Source of the DNA: Actinomycetes bacterium
GTDB taxonomy: Bacteria > Actinomycetota > Acidimicrobiia > Spongiisociales > UBA5794
Reading direction: 5' to 3'
DNA: 12,663 nucleotides
Assembly: GCA_024640745.1 (NCBI GenBank)
Contig: JAHEEL010000049.1
Location: forward strand, 1 to 12,663
The position numbers and the translations under genes were made by a program. A model generated the notes under the pieces. That model was not told where the DNA came from, searched no databases, and was given only the letters and a program-made list of their open reading frames with translations. Within the stretch, counting starts at the first letter, position 1. The number at the start of each line of letters is the position of its first letter. Below, piece after piece: positions 1 to 6,883 of this stretch.

Positions 1-95
1 CAACCATCAACCCTGAACACACGTTCGACCTGAAGTGTGGGGTTGGCGTGGGGTTGAGGCCATCGGGAGCCATGTGCAACCACCTATGGACGACA

Positions 96-120
96 GAAAC
101 CCTTGCACAACAAGGGTTTC
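96..120 (-). terminator. Perfect 10-bp hairpin just 3' of tRNA-Val; possible terminator
   Basis: Bases 96-105 (GAAACCCTTG) and 111-120 (CAAGGGTTTC) are exact reverse complements around a 5-nt loop. The hairpin starts 5 nt beyond the tRNA 3' end, where a transcript of the minus-strand tRNA would end. There is no T-run after the stem on the minus strand, so it is not a textbook intrinsic terminator. U-tract-less hairpins are common in high-GC actinobacteria. It may instead be a processing signal. Confidence 0.45.
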
Positions 121-125
121 AAGGG

Positions 126-198
126 TGGGCGTTGACGGGCTCGAACCGCCGACCTCTGCCTTGTAAGGGCAGCGCTCTCCCAACTGAGCTAAACGCCC
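126..198 (-). tRNA. tRNA-Val (anticodon UAC)
   Basis: Read on the minus strand, the 73 nt fold into a complete cloverleaf. The acceptor GGGCGTT pairs with AACGCCC and is followed by discriminator A. The D-stem is GCTC/GAGC and the anticodon stem CTGCC/GGCAG encloses the loop CTTACAA. The T-arm is GGCGG-TTCGAGC-CCGTC with one G-U pair. The anticodon TAC (complement at 163-165) reads GUA valine codons. The CCA end is not encoded, because the next three bases are CCC. The 5' end lies 27 nt after the stop of the upstream minus-strand protein gene, so it may be cotranscribed or use its own promoter. A weak -10-like TACCAT lies at 213-208, 9 nt before the tRNA, with no convincing -35. Confidence 0.97.
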
Positions 199-225
199 GG
201 AGCGGGCATGGTAACGCTCCGCCGG

Positions 226-1017
226 TCAGAGGGCGCGCGGGAGCGAGAGTCGGGCTCCTGCCCGGGTGATCCGCTCGGTCGCGGTGCGTTGCGTCCAACC
301 CGTTGCGTCGACGCTCACGTTCGTGTTGTCGCAACCACCCGCCGATCGTTGCTGGTAATTCACCGACACCGTCGCTACGGGGATCGGCTGGCCGTTCTCG
401 CCAACGGCCAGCAGATCGCTCCACCGGGCGGCGAACGACGGATGGTCGCACCGGGCGAACGACTCGGTCCAGACCACCGGCCCCCGCAGGTATTCTCCGC
501 GGCTGAAGAGATCCCGAACCACGGTGCGCTCGCCGTTGAGAAGATCCTCGATCGAGCCGCGCCACGCAAAGAAGCCGTCCGGCGCCGGGTCGGGAGACCG
601 CTCGATTGTCAGCCGGTACGGCCGATTCGGATACCAGGCGAAGTCCCGGGTGTTCGGATCGCCGGGCGTCGAAGGGAGCGGAGACGGCGAGCCCTGGAGC
701 AGGCCGCCTTCGTCCGGGGGTGCATATCCGCCCCAGTTGGCGGCGGTCCGACCCGGGAACCTCGGGTGGTGCTGGAGGCCGAGATGCGCCCCTCCCCCGC
801 CGGGTTTGACAAACGACACCTGAATGGCCCAGAACACCAAGCGCTCAACGTCCGGCAGCTCCACCACCTCCAGGGTGGCGGATACCTCCGTGAGGCGTTC
901 CCCAAATGGGACCTCCCACCACAGATGAAAGGACGAAGCGCCGTTGCCACTCTTCGGCTCCCCGGTCACGCGGGATGCATCCACAGAGCGGCCGATCAGC
1001 CAGTCGAGCCAGGACAT
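226..1017 (-). CDS. Unrecognised conserved-looking 263-aa protein, probably beta-rich
   Basis: I cannot name a family with confidence. The 263 residues have no signal peptide or membrane segment, which suggests a cytoplasmic protein. Aromatic and Gly/Pro-rich segments stand out: HLWWEVP (31-37), HLGLQHHPRFPGR (78-90), ANWGGYAPP (93-101), WYPNRPYRLTIERSP (128-142), GFFAWRG (148-154) and WTESFARCDHPSFAARWSDL (183-202). Alternating hydrophobic strands suggest a beta-sandwich, loosely like DUF3472-type or lectin-like proteins; this is a tentative fold guess. I chose the ATG at 1017, preceded by AGGA only 2 nt away. An in-frame ATG at 1059 would add 14 residues. The open frame extends much further upstream, but that part is the acidic shadow of the opposite membrane-protein gene. 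It is divergent from the DUF454 gene, with a 63-bp shared upstream region. Confidence 0.75.
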   Translation of the reverse strand: MSWLDWLIGRSVDASRVTGEPKSGNGASSFHLWWEVPFGERLTEVSATLEVVELPDVERLVFWAIQVSFVKPGGGGAHLGLQHHPRFPGRTAANWGGYAPPDEGGLLQGSPSPLPSTPGDPNTRDFAWYPNRPYRLTIERSPDPAPDGFFAWRGSIEDLLNGERTVVRDLFSRGEYLRGPVVWTESFARCDHPSFAARWSDLLAVGENGQPIPVATVSVNYQQRSAGGCDNTNVSVDATGWTQRTATERITRAGARLSLPRAL

Positions 1018-1080
1018 CGTCCTAATGTACCGGGAATCCGACGGGCTGTCGGAACACATCCCCGCTACGCTCCCCGCTCC

Positions 1081-1482
1081 ATGGCCGTCGTCAAGAACCG
1101 CGCCGCCCGATCCGTCTTCGTCATCCTGGGTTTCTTCTTCCTCGGCATGGCGTTCATCGGCGTCGTCCTCCCGCTCATCCCGACAGTCGGGCCGGTGCTG
1201 CTCGCTGCGTTCTTCTTCTCGAAATCGTCTGAACGATTCGATCAATGGCTGATCAACAACCGAGTGTTTGGCGGCATCGTCCGGGACTGGCGGGCCGGCC
1301 TGGGATTCACACCGCGGGCGAAGACCATCTCCATCACTGCCATCATCGCAACCTTCACGATCTCGATCGTGTTTGTCGTCGAGCCGACCCTGGTGCGGGT
1401 CGCGCTGATCATCTTCGCCGCCGCACTCGTCGTCTACATCACCCGACTGCCGACGAAACGGGTCGCTCCCGAGGCGGCATAG
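1081..1482 (+). CDS. DUF454 / YbaN-like small inner-membrane protein
   Basis: This 133-aa membrane protein has the family hallmark: a hydrophobic N-terminal helix running into GVVLPLIPTVGPVLLAAFFF (residues 27-46), then SKSSERFDQWLINNRVFGG and a conserved tryptophan region (IVRDWRAG). Two further hydrophobic stretches lie near residues 83-99 and 103-120, and the tail is basic. Its length matches the DUF454 family, whose E. coli member is YbaN and whose function is unknown. The ATG at 1081 was chosen because the family motif begins soon after it. The frame stays open upstream, but that sequence is antisense to the 263-aa gene and lacks membrane-protein character. The gene ends 23 nt from the convergent zinc-ribbon gene. 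Confidence 0.88.
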   Translation: MAVVKNRAARSVFVILGFFFLGMAFIGVVLPLIPTVGPVLLAAFFFSKSSERFDQWLINNRVFGGIVRDWRAGLGFTPRAKTISITAIIATFTISIVFVVEPTLVRVALIIFAAALVVYITRLPTKRVAPEAA

Positions 1483-1495
1483 CGCCACTGTCCCG

Positions 1496-1526
1496 ACCGC
1501 CGGCGTCAGCGATCGCGGCCGGTGGT
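1496..1526. terminator. Weak imperfect stem between convergent genes
   Basis: ACCGCCGG (1496-1503) can pair with CCGGTGGT (1519-1526), with one G-U wobble and a 15-nt loop. The stem covers the gap between the DUF454 gene (plus, ends 1482) and the zinc-ribbon gene (minus, ends 1506), and partly overlaps the latter. It could slow transcription in both directions. In DNA this GC-rich such a stem can arise by chance. Confidence 0.2.
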
Positions 1527-1835
1527 GGGCAACTCAGACGGCATCAGCGGATTCGGCCGATTGGCGTGATAGCGCTCGAGCGTCTCGGCGTCGCAGACCG
1601 AGCAGAGGTGGACGGTCCGCGTCCCGACCACTGACAGCTGGGTGCCCCTGCCCTTCTCAACGATCGCGAGCGGGATCGGCTGCAAATCGGCGCCGCCGCA
1701 CGATCGGCAGCGCGGCGACGGATCTCGCTCCCACGATGCGCCGCAGGCTCCGCACGTGATCACGATCGCATCGCCGGCTGCGAGGCCGGCGAGGTCATCG
1801 GTCTCGCCGCACGCTCCACATTGGAGGTCGTTCAC
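1506..1835 (-). CDS. Small zinc-ribbon protein with four CxxC motifs
   Basis: The 109-aa protein has eight cysteines in four CxxC pairs, at residues 6/9 (CGAC), 28/31 (CGAC), 43/46 (CRSC) and 78/81 (CSVC). This suggests two structural zinc sites of the zinc-ribbon type. There is no catalytic motif and no membrane segment. It may bind nucleic acid or act as a protein-interaction module, but no function can be assigned. It starts with GTG at 1835, which overlaps the TGA of the upstream gene as GTGA (1832-1835). This is a typical translational-coupling arrangement, so the two are almost certainly in one operon. The C-terminal approximately 20 residues are Pro/Arg-rich and look disordered. Confidence 0.8.
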   Translation of the reverse strand: MNDLQCGACGETDDLAGLAAGDAIVITCGACGASWERDPSPRCRSCGGADLQPIPLAIVEKGRGTQLSVVGTRTVHLCSVCDAETLERYHANRPNPLMPSELPTTGRDR

Positions 1836-2512
1836 AGCGCCGTAAGTGCGCTGTCCACCGCTTGGCCGACGGTGAAGGGCAAGCCGCCGCTCACGATCGC
1901 CGCGCCTGCGGCCTTCCGACCGCCCGGAAGCTCGATGAGGACGGTGACAACCGTGGTCCCGTCGACATCCCGCGTATTCGTGGCAGTGTGCGTCGGGACG
2001 GGAAAGCCCCGCAGACGCGCGACTGCTTCGGCAACAGCAATCGTCATCGCGTCGGGACCCGAGCCCACGGTGGCCCCCGCCTCGCGTCCCGCGTTGTCGA
2101 TGGCCCGAACATCGACCCCTCTCGAGGACTCCTCGATCGCCAGCTTCAGGAAGCGGCTCGTTTCGGGTTCGTGCGGCGCAATCTCGAATGCGAGGTGCGA
2201 TGGCTCCGGTTCGGCGAAGGCGCTCGGCAGTGTCTCGCCGAGGCTGCGTCCGAGGCCGGTCCGTCGCTTCCCCTGTTCGGCGACGAGATCGTCGACTGCG
2301 CCGAAGCTCGGCGTGGCAGCGTAGGCCGGTTGCTCTTCGGAGAGATCGGCGGCCGCTACGAGCCGCTCGACGGAGCGCTGAACATCGGCATCAGGAACGG
2401 ATCCGTCGGTCCATACCTGGATAATCGGAGACGCACCACTTTGGGGTATCACGTTCACAGACGCAACACCCTGCAAGGATTGCACCGCTCGGCGCAGCTC
2501 ATCGATGGTCAT
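1832..2512 (-). CDS. Unrecognised two-domain protein with an internal repeat
   Basis: This 226-aa soluble protein matches no family I can name. Residues 1-55 look like a compact alpha-beta domain (ELRRAVQSLQGVASVNVIPQ, then IQVWTDG and a helix). A Gly/Pro/Glu-containing linker follows. Residues 108-226 contain two similar units. The first is around 133-168 (VDVRAIDNAGREAGATVGSG, then a helix IAVAEAVARL). The second is around 188-226 (VVTVLIELPGGRKAAGAAIV, then a helix VGQAVDSALTAL). Each reads as strand, Gly-turn, strand, Ala-rich helix. This is reminiscent of the LeuA regulatory (dsRBD-like) fold, but that is only an impression. The ATG at 2512 has GGGG about 6-7 nt upstream. The stop overlaps the start of the zinc-ribbon gene. 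Confidence 0.75.
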   Translation of the reverse strand: MTIDELRRAVQSLQGVASVNVIPQSGASPIIQVWTDGSVPDADVQRSVERLVAAADLSEEQPAYAATPSFGAVDDLVAEQGKRRTGLGRSLGETLPSAFAEPEPSHLAFEIAPHEPETSRFLKLAIEESSRGVDVRAIDNAGREAGATVGSGPDAMTIAVAEAVARLRGFPVPTHTATNTRDVDGTTVVTVLIELPGGRKAAGAAIVSGGLPFTVGQAVDSALTAL

Positions 2513-2574
2513 GCCGATCCCCCTGATCGAGCCCCACGGCGATTGTACCGCGTCGCCGGGGTGCGGCGATAGGA

Positions 2575-2976
2575 TCAGATTCCGGACTCCACTCGTGAGT
2601 AGACCATGATGCAGGCGTTGGCCAGGTAGTTGAAACCATTCTCGTCGAGGAAGGCGATCACCGATTGGTCTTCCGCTCCCGGCTGGACCCAGACGGTCAT
2701 GAGCCCGAGTTCCTTTGCTCGCGCGAGAAGACGCAGCGTGCGCGGCGGGGGGACCACGAAGTTCACGATGTCGGGTGTCTCGGGAAGCTCGCCGAGATCG
2801 GCGTAGGTGGGGTCGCCATCGACCATGTCTCTCATGGAGTTCACCGGATACACCGTGAAGCCCTTCGCCTTGAGATCGCGGTAGATCCGGTTCCCGTACT
2901 TCCGCGGGTCGTCGGAGGCTCCGACCACCGCGATGACCGGATTTCCTTCGTTGAGGAGGGTGGTGACGGTGTCCAT
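2575..2976 (-). CDS. CoA-binding domain protein (YccU-like)
   Basis: A 133-aa stand-alone CoA-binding (Rossmann-type) domain of the YccU family. Visible family signatures are IAVVGASDDPRKYGNRIYRDL starting near residue 15 with the nucleotide-binding VGAS, YPVN (43-46), the strand DIVNFVVPP (69-77), and VWVQPGAEDQ (95-104) with a conserved cysteine near the end (C122 in NACIMVY). It is predicted to be cytoplasmic and to bind CoA or a related nucleotide; the family's physiological role is not established. Length is normal for the family. The start ATG at 2976 lacks an obvious ribosome-binding site (the preceding bases are CCCTCCCC), so translation may depend on coupling or a leaderless transcript. 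It lies 40 nt downstream of the flippase-PGT gene and 62 nt upstream of the next gene, on the same strand. Confidence 0.88.
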   Translation of the reverse strand: MDTVTTLLNEGNPVIAVVGASDDPRKYGNRIYRDLKAKGFTVYPVNSMRDMVDGDPTYADLGELPETPDIVNFVVPPPRTLRLLARAKELGLMTVWVQPGAEDQSVIAFLDENGFNYLANACIMVYSRVESGI

Positions 2977-3016
2977 GGGGAGGGAACGCTACTCCGTCGT
3001 CGCTGCATTCCCGTCG

Positions 3017-4945
3017 CTACACCTTCGTATCCTCGCCCTTGGTTCGGAAGACCGTCCCGAACGTCTCCAGCAGGATCTTGATGTCGACCCGCATGGAGCG
3101 GATTTCGACGTACTCATCGTCGAGATCGGTGCGTTCGCCGATCGAGATCGAGTCTCGACCGTGGACCTGCGCGTAGCCCGTGATGCCGGGCTTGACGAGG
3201 AACCGCACGTTGCTCAGGCCGACGAGGTCGGCCTCCTCGGGAACCAGCGGTCGCGGCCCGACAAGGGACATCGATCCTTTGAGCACATTCCACAGATTCG
3301 GCAGCTCGTCGAGCGACCAGCGCCGCAGAAAGCCGCCGACGCGCGTGACGCGCGGATCATCGTCGATCTTGATCGTGTACTCGTTGTCGTCTTCGCTGTA
3401 CTGGAGTTGTTCCAGATGGTCATGGAACACGGCATCGTCGTGGTCGACCTCCATCGTCCGCAGCTTCACCATCCAGAAGTCGATCCCGTCACGCCCGGTC
3501 CTCAACTGCCGGAAGAACGCTGGGCCTCGTGAGTCGATCTTGACCGCGATTGCGGAAATCACGAGGACGGGAGAGAGCAGCAGCATCGCGACCAGGGCCA
3601 CCGCAATGTCCAGCGACCGCTTGGCGACGGTATACCCGTGCGAGATCTCTCCCTCTTCCGGATCGCGCATCAGAGCCCCGCCCACGAGCGCAGCGAGTGC
3701 GAATCCTTCGCCGACGATGAAAGCGATCATGACGTGGAGCACGGGGTCGTCGATCGGCGCGAACAGCGTCACAATCGAAGCCGCAACGGCCACAAACCAC
3801 GCCACCGCCAGCCGGACCGCGCGGCCGCGAGCGACGAGGATCTGGCCGATGAACAACCCAGCCGATGCAAGCACCACACCGGCCGCAGCGAGGGCACCTA
3901 CCATCGCCGTCGGTCGGAACCCGTCGCCGAATGCGGTCGCAACGATCGCCGGTCCCAGGGCGGCCCCGAGGGCTGCTCCGATCAGGGCCAGCGCCACTCC
4001 GGCAACGCCCATGCCTCTCGCCCACGAGCGGAGTTCGCGGCGCTCGCCGCGAGCGGCCATTTCCGTGAACGGCGGCAGAACTCGCGCAATCAGGTTGTAC
4101 CCGAGGGTCAGCGGGGCACGGGCAAGGGTGAGCGTGGCGTAGGTGATGGAGAACTGTGCAGCGCTTGCGCCCAAGCCACCGGCCACGAGCGGCCCGGCAA
4201 GCAGCAGCGCTTGCGACGCCGCCGACGACAGCACCAGGCCGGAGAGGAGTCCCTTCTCCCCCACTTGCTCGGCGTGCTCGCCGCTGAGCTCTCCTCGGGA
4301 TCCGGTGCGGCGCTGCTTGGGCGCCCGGAACGGCCGCCAGAAGAAGATCACGAGGGGCCCGAGTACCTGCGCCCAGGCGAAGCCGGTGACCGTGGGACCG
4401 ATGATCACAACGAAGAGTGCGATCGCCAGGCGCAGTAGCGACGCCGCTCCACTGGCGTAGCCGTAGGACCGGAATCGGCGGTATCCGGCGAGGTAGCCGC
4501 GGCCAACGACGAAGAAGAAGTGGAATGCGACGGTCGCAACAACGAACCAGACGAACGAGGCATCTCCGTCGAAGTAGGTGTCGGCGGACGACCAAACCAC
4601 CACCGCGGCGACGAACGCCGCCGACACCGCCAGGGCGATCGCCCGTATCGGAACGACCCAGCCGCGATAGCCGAGCGTGATCCGCCGGATGACGAACTGC
4701 TCGATGGGGAGCAGAATGATGACGAACGCCAGGAAGTGAGCAGTGAGGAGCGCACCGATAGGCGCGAACGCTTCCTCGCCGAGGCTCCGCCCGCCCAGGA
4801 ACTGGTATACGTAGGCGCCGATCCCCGCGACGAGGCTACCCAAGACAATGTCGAGCGTCCCGTCGCTCCGCATGTACGCGTAGCGGGTGCGATGGGAGTG
4901 CTGGGGGGTGTCGTTGGGCGGGCCGTCGATCGGGGTGTCGTTCAC
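3017..4945 (-). CDS. Fusion of Wzx/MVF-like flippase and initiating sugar (PGT) transferase
   Basis: One uninterrupted 642-aa frame joins two envelope-glycan activities. Residues 28-426 form about twelve hydrophobic helices like polysaccharide flippases of the MOP/Wzx class. Its start (TLDIVLGSLVAGIGAYVYQF, then GRSLGEEAFAPIGALLTAHF) is typical of actinobacterial flippase proteins. Residues 438-642 are a complete bacterial sugar-transferase domain (monotopic phosphoglycosyl transferase, WbaP/WcaJ C-terminal type). It has AKRSLDIAVA (441-450), a hydrophobic membrane hairpin (449-469), RGPAFFRQLRTGRDG (473-487), KLRTM (494-498), RVTRVGGFLRR (532-542), the catalytic Asp-Glu pair D546-E547 in WSLDELPNLWNV, SLVGPRPL (560-567), and KPGITGYAQVHGR (585-597). 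This domain moves a sugar-1-phosphate from a UDP-sugar onto undecaprenyl phosphate. Translation starts at a GTG; an in-frame ATG at codon 25 has no better ribosome-binding site. It is divergent from the LCP gene. Both domains look intact. Confidence 0.9.
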   Translation of the reverse strand: MNDTPIDGPPNDTPQHSHRTRYAYMRSDGTLDIVLGSLVAGIGAYVYQFLGGRSLGEEAFAPIGALLTAHFLAFVIILLPIEQFVIRRITLGYRGWVVPIRAIALAVSAAFVAAVVVWSSADTYFDGDASFVWFVVATVAFHFFFVVGRGYLAGYRRFRSYGYASGAASLLRLAIALFVVIIGPTVTGFAWAQVLGPLVIFFWRPFRAPKQRRTGSRGELSGEHAEQVGEKGLLSGLVLSSAASQALLLAGPLVAGGLGASAAQFSITYATLTLARAPLTLGYNLIARVLPPFTEMAARGERRELRSWARGMGVAGVALALIGAALGAALGPAIVATAFGDGFRPTAMVGALAAAGVVLASAGLFIGQILVARGRAVRLAVAWFVAVAASIVTLFAPIDDPVLHVMIAFIVGEGFALAALVGGALMRDPEEGEISHGYTVAKRSLDIAVALVAMLLLSPVLVISAIAVKIDSRGPAFFRQLRTGRDGIDFWMVKLRTMEVDHDDAVFHDHLEQLQYSEDDNEYTIKIDDDPRVTRVGGFLRRWSLDELPNLWNVLKGSMSLVGPRPLVPEEADLVGLSNVRFLVKPGITGYAQVHGRDSISIGERTDLDDEYVEIRSMRVDIKILLETFGTVFRTKGEDTKV

Positions 4946-5052
4946 GGTTGCGCTCGGAGTCGTTGTTGGGTCCCGGGCAGATTACCCCGGTGCGTCCGAA
5001 GCCAACGCAACCCTTGCCACGACTACTGTTGCCCGGTTCCTACCATGCGCTC

Positions 5053-6495
5053 ATGACGGGCAGACGAACGGACCAGCGCTCGCCCAACCCCTTCGTCGCA
5101 GCAGCCGCATCGGCCCTGCTCCCCGGTGTCGGACAGTGGATCGCCGGCGACCGGAAGAAGGCGCGGAGGCTGTTCATCATCGATGTGGCGGTCCTGCTGA
5201 TCCTGCTCTTCTTCTTCCACGATCGGGTGTCGGTGCTCACGGCCTTCGTCAAGCCCACGTCGATGGCGCTGCTGATGGTCGTCAATATCGCCCTGCTGGG
5301 CTACCGGGTATGGGCGGCGGACGACGCCTACCGGTCGGCGTCGACATCCGGTCGGTCGACGAGCCGGGTCGTTGGACTCACCGCAGTCATCATCATCGGT
5401 GCCTTCCTGCTCATGCCGCACGTGGTGTTCGGCTACTACGACCTTGTTCAATACAGCCTGATCACAACCGTTTTCGACGGCGACGAGGCCGCCGACACGA
5501 CGAGCACGACGGCATCCGCCGACTCGCCGGAGCCGGGCGACGAGGCCGCACCGACATCGTCTACGACCACGACGGTGGTCGAGGAAGTGCCCTGGGATGA
5601 CCTCGATCGGCTGAACATCCTGCTCCTCGGCGGCGACTTCGGTGTGGGCCGAACCGGCGTTCGCACCGACACCATGATCACCGTGAGCATCGATCCGAAG
5701 ACCGGCGAAGCCGCCATGTTCCAGGTCCCCCGCAACTGGACCTACTCCCCGCTGCCGGACGGGATGGGCATCTGGGACTGCAACTGCTATCCGGAGCTGA
5801 TCAACGAGCTCTGGATCCAGGGTGAGCAGCACCCGGAGGCCTTCCCGGGCCCGGGTGAGCCATCGGAGAACGCCGTCAAGGGCGTGATCTCCGAGTTCCT
5901 CGGGATCCCCATCCACTACTACGCGCTCGTGAACCTCGACGGCTTCGGCGACATCATCGACGCTATCGGTGGCGTCGACATGTACGTGCCTGAGAAGATC
6001 GTCGACGACGAATACCCGTTACTCGACGGCACGGTCACGCGCCTCGTCATCGAGGCCGGCGAACAGCACATGAACGGGGAACAGGCCTTGGCCTACGCGC
6101 GGACGCGTCACGCCGACAGCGACTACTACCGCATGTCGCGCCAACGCTGCGTCCTTGAAGCGGCCATGGAACAGACCGATCCGACATCGCTGATCCTCAA
6201 CTTCGGGAAGTTCGCCGACGTCATCAAGAATACGACGACCACCGACATCCCACTCGATCTCCTCCCCGAACTCGTGGAGCTACTGCCGTCGGTTGACATC
6301 GACGAAGTCGTCTCGGTCCGGTTCATCCCGCCGGAGTACCACTTGAAGTACCGGGACGACGGCAAACCGGGAAGAATCGCGAACATCGACCTAGTACACG
6401 AACATGTGCAACTCGTCATCGACGATCCAGAACTGGCGAAGATCCAGCTCGACCTGCAGGACTCCGAGGAGTGTCCGACGGCGCCGAGCACCTGA
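5053..6495 (+). CDS. LytR-CpsA-Psr (LCP) family cell-wall glycopolymer ligase
   Basis: This 480-aa protein should transfer an undecaprenyl-PP-linked glycopolymer to peptidoglycan outside the membrane. The N-terminus (residues 12-40, PFVAAAASALLPGVGQWIAG and a basic stretch) resembles TM2/DUF5683-type segments. Three membrane helices follow (about 41-55, 68-85, 107-124). Next is a Ser/Thr/Glu/Pro linker (142-180), then the LCP domain (about 185-370). LCP hallmarks are RTDTM (204-208), VPRNW (225-229, where many members have PRD), and NGEQALAYARTRHADSDYYR (341-360) with R350, R352, R360 and R363 as likely pyrophosphate-binding arginines. Four cysteines in the extracellular part (C243, C245, C366, C474) could form disulfides. 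The ATG at 5053 was chosen because the upstream frame is not protein-like. No clear Shine-Dalgarno is seen. Its stop abuts the stop of the opposite-strand gene. Confidence 0.92.
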   Translation: MTGRRTDQRSPNPFVAAAASALLPGVGQWIAGDRKKARRLFIIDVAVLLILLFFFHDRVSVLTAFVKPTSMALLMVVNIALLGYRVWAADDAYRSASTSGRSTSRVVGLTAVIIIGAFLLMPHVVFGYYDLVQYSLITTVFDGDEAADTTSTTASADSPEPGDEAAPTSSTTTTVVEEVPWDDLDRLNILLLGGDFGVGRTGVRTDTMITVSIDPKTGEAAMFQVPRNWTYSPLPDGMGIWDCNCYPELINELWIQGEQHPEAFPGPGEPSENAVKGVISEFLGIPIHYYALVNLDGFGDIIDAIGGVDMYVPEKIVDDEYPLLDGTVTRLVIEAGEQHMNGEQALAYARTRHADSDYYRMSRQRCVLEAAMEQTDPTSLILNFGKFADVIKNTTTTDIPLDLLPELVELLPSVDIDEVVSVRFIPPEYHLKYRDDGKPGRIANIDLVHEHVQLVIDDPELAKIQLDLQDSEECPTAPST

Positions 6496-6870
6496 TCAGG
6501 GCAGGCGCGAATCCTTGCGGCGATAGCGTCTGCCGTCGAGATGCGCCTCTGAGCGCCATTCGCCGAGCATCATGACTTCCTCGCGTGCCGGCTCTGCGGG
6601 TTCGGGTGTCTCGTCGATCTCGATCGAAAGCCCCGGTTCGACGTGGGCGTGAAGCGATCGCCCCTGGTATTTCGATGCGCCGACGGCGTCGCCCTGCATC
6701 ACGACCGTGACATCGTCGACGTCGACCTCGACCGAGTCCTCACCGACGACCCGCGGTTCGCGAGGGGATGGAACCACGGCGTAGCGCCCCTTGGTGCGAT
6801 TGGGAGGAACCTCGGTCGTGCGCGAGCGCAAGACCTCCGGACCGGGCTTGAACTGCTTCGGCGCAGGCAT
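6496..6870 (-). CDS. Unrecognised 124-aa soluble protein
   Basis: No family is recognised. The start at 6870 (MPAPKQFKPGPEVLR) is well supported by GGAGGA six nt upstream; an in-frame ATG at 6939 would overlap the upstream gene and has no such site. The N-terminal 40 residues are basic and Pro-rich. The middle (about 44-86, EDSVEVDVDDVTVVMQGDAV and following) looks like beta strands with many acidic residues, and the tail (about 100-124) is Arg-rich. There is no signal peptide or membrane helix. The gene follows the 66-aa membrane protein by 68 nt, a gap containing a small hairpin. Its stop codon is directly adjacent to the LCP gene's stop in the palindrome TGATCA (6493-6498). Confidence 0.7.
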   Translation of the reverse strand: MPAPKQFKPGPEVLRSRTTEVPPNRTKGRYAVVPSPREPRVVGEDSVEVDVDDVTVVMQGDAVGASKYQGRSLHAHVEPGLSIEIDETPEPAEPAREEVMMLGEWRSEAHLDGRRYRRKDSRLP

Positions 6871-6883
6871 GCGGCTCCTCCAA

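Noticed and set aside
208..1080. Plus-strand frame open upstream of the DUF454 gene
   Set aside because: It is Arg/Pro-rich, antisense to the 263-aa gene and overlaps the region next to the tRNA. DUF454 proteins are about 120-135 residues, which fits a start at 1081.
1018..1488. Upstream part of a 420-codon minus-strand frame that includes the 263-aa gene
   Set aside because: Its extra N-terminal part is an Asp/Glu/Arg-rich low-complexity sequence antisense to the clear DUF454 membrane-protein gene, so I placed the start at 1017.
4946..5012. 7-bp inverted repeat GGTTGCG / CGCAACC in the flippase-LCP intergenic region
   Set aside because: The arms are short and 53 bp apart, with no further symmetry; expected by chance in GC-rich DNA.
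4978..5046. Possible sigma70-type promoters for the flippase-PGT (TAATCT on the minus strand) and LCP genes (TTGCCA, TACCAT)
   Set aside because: The hexamer matches are poor or the spacing is wrong, so I did not list them as features.
5023..5916. 297-codon minus-strand frame
   Set aside because: It is antisense to the LCP gene, rich in Arg/Asp/His and without domain features.
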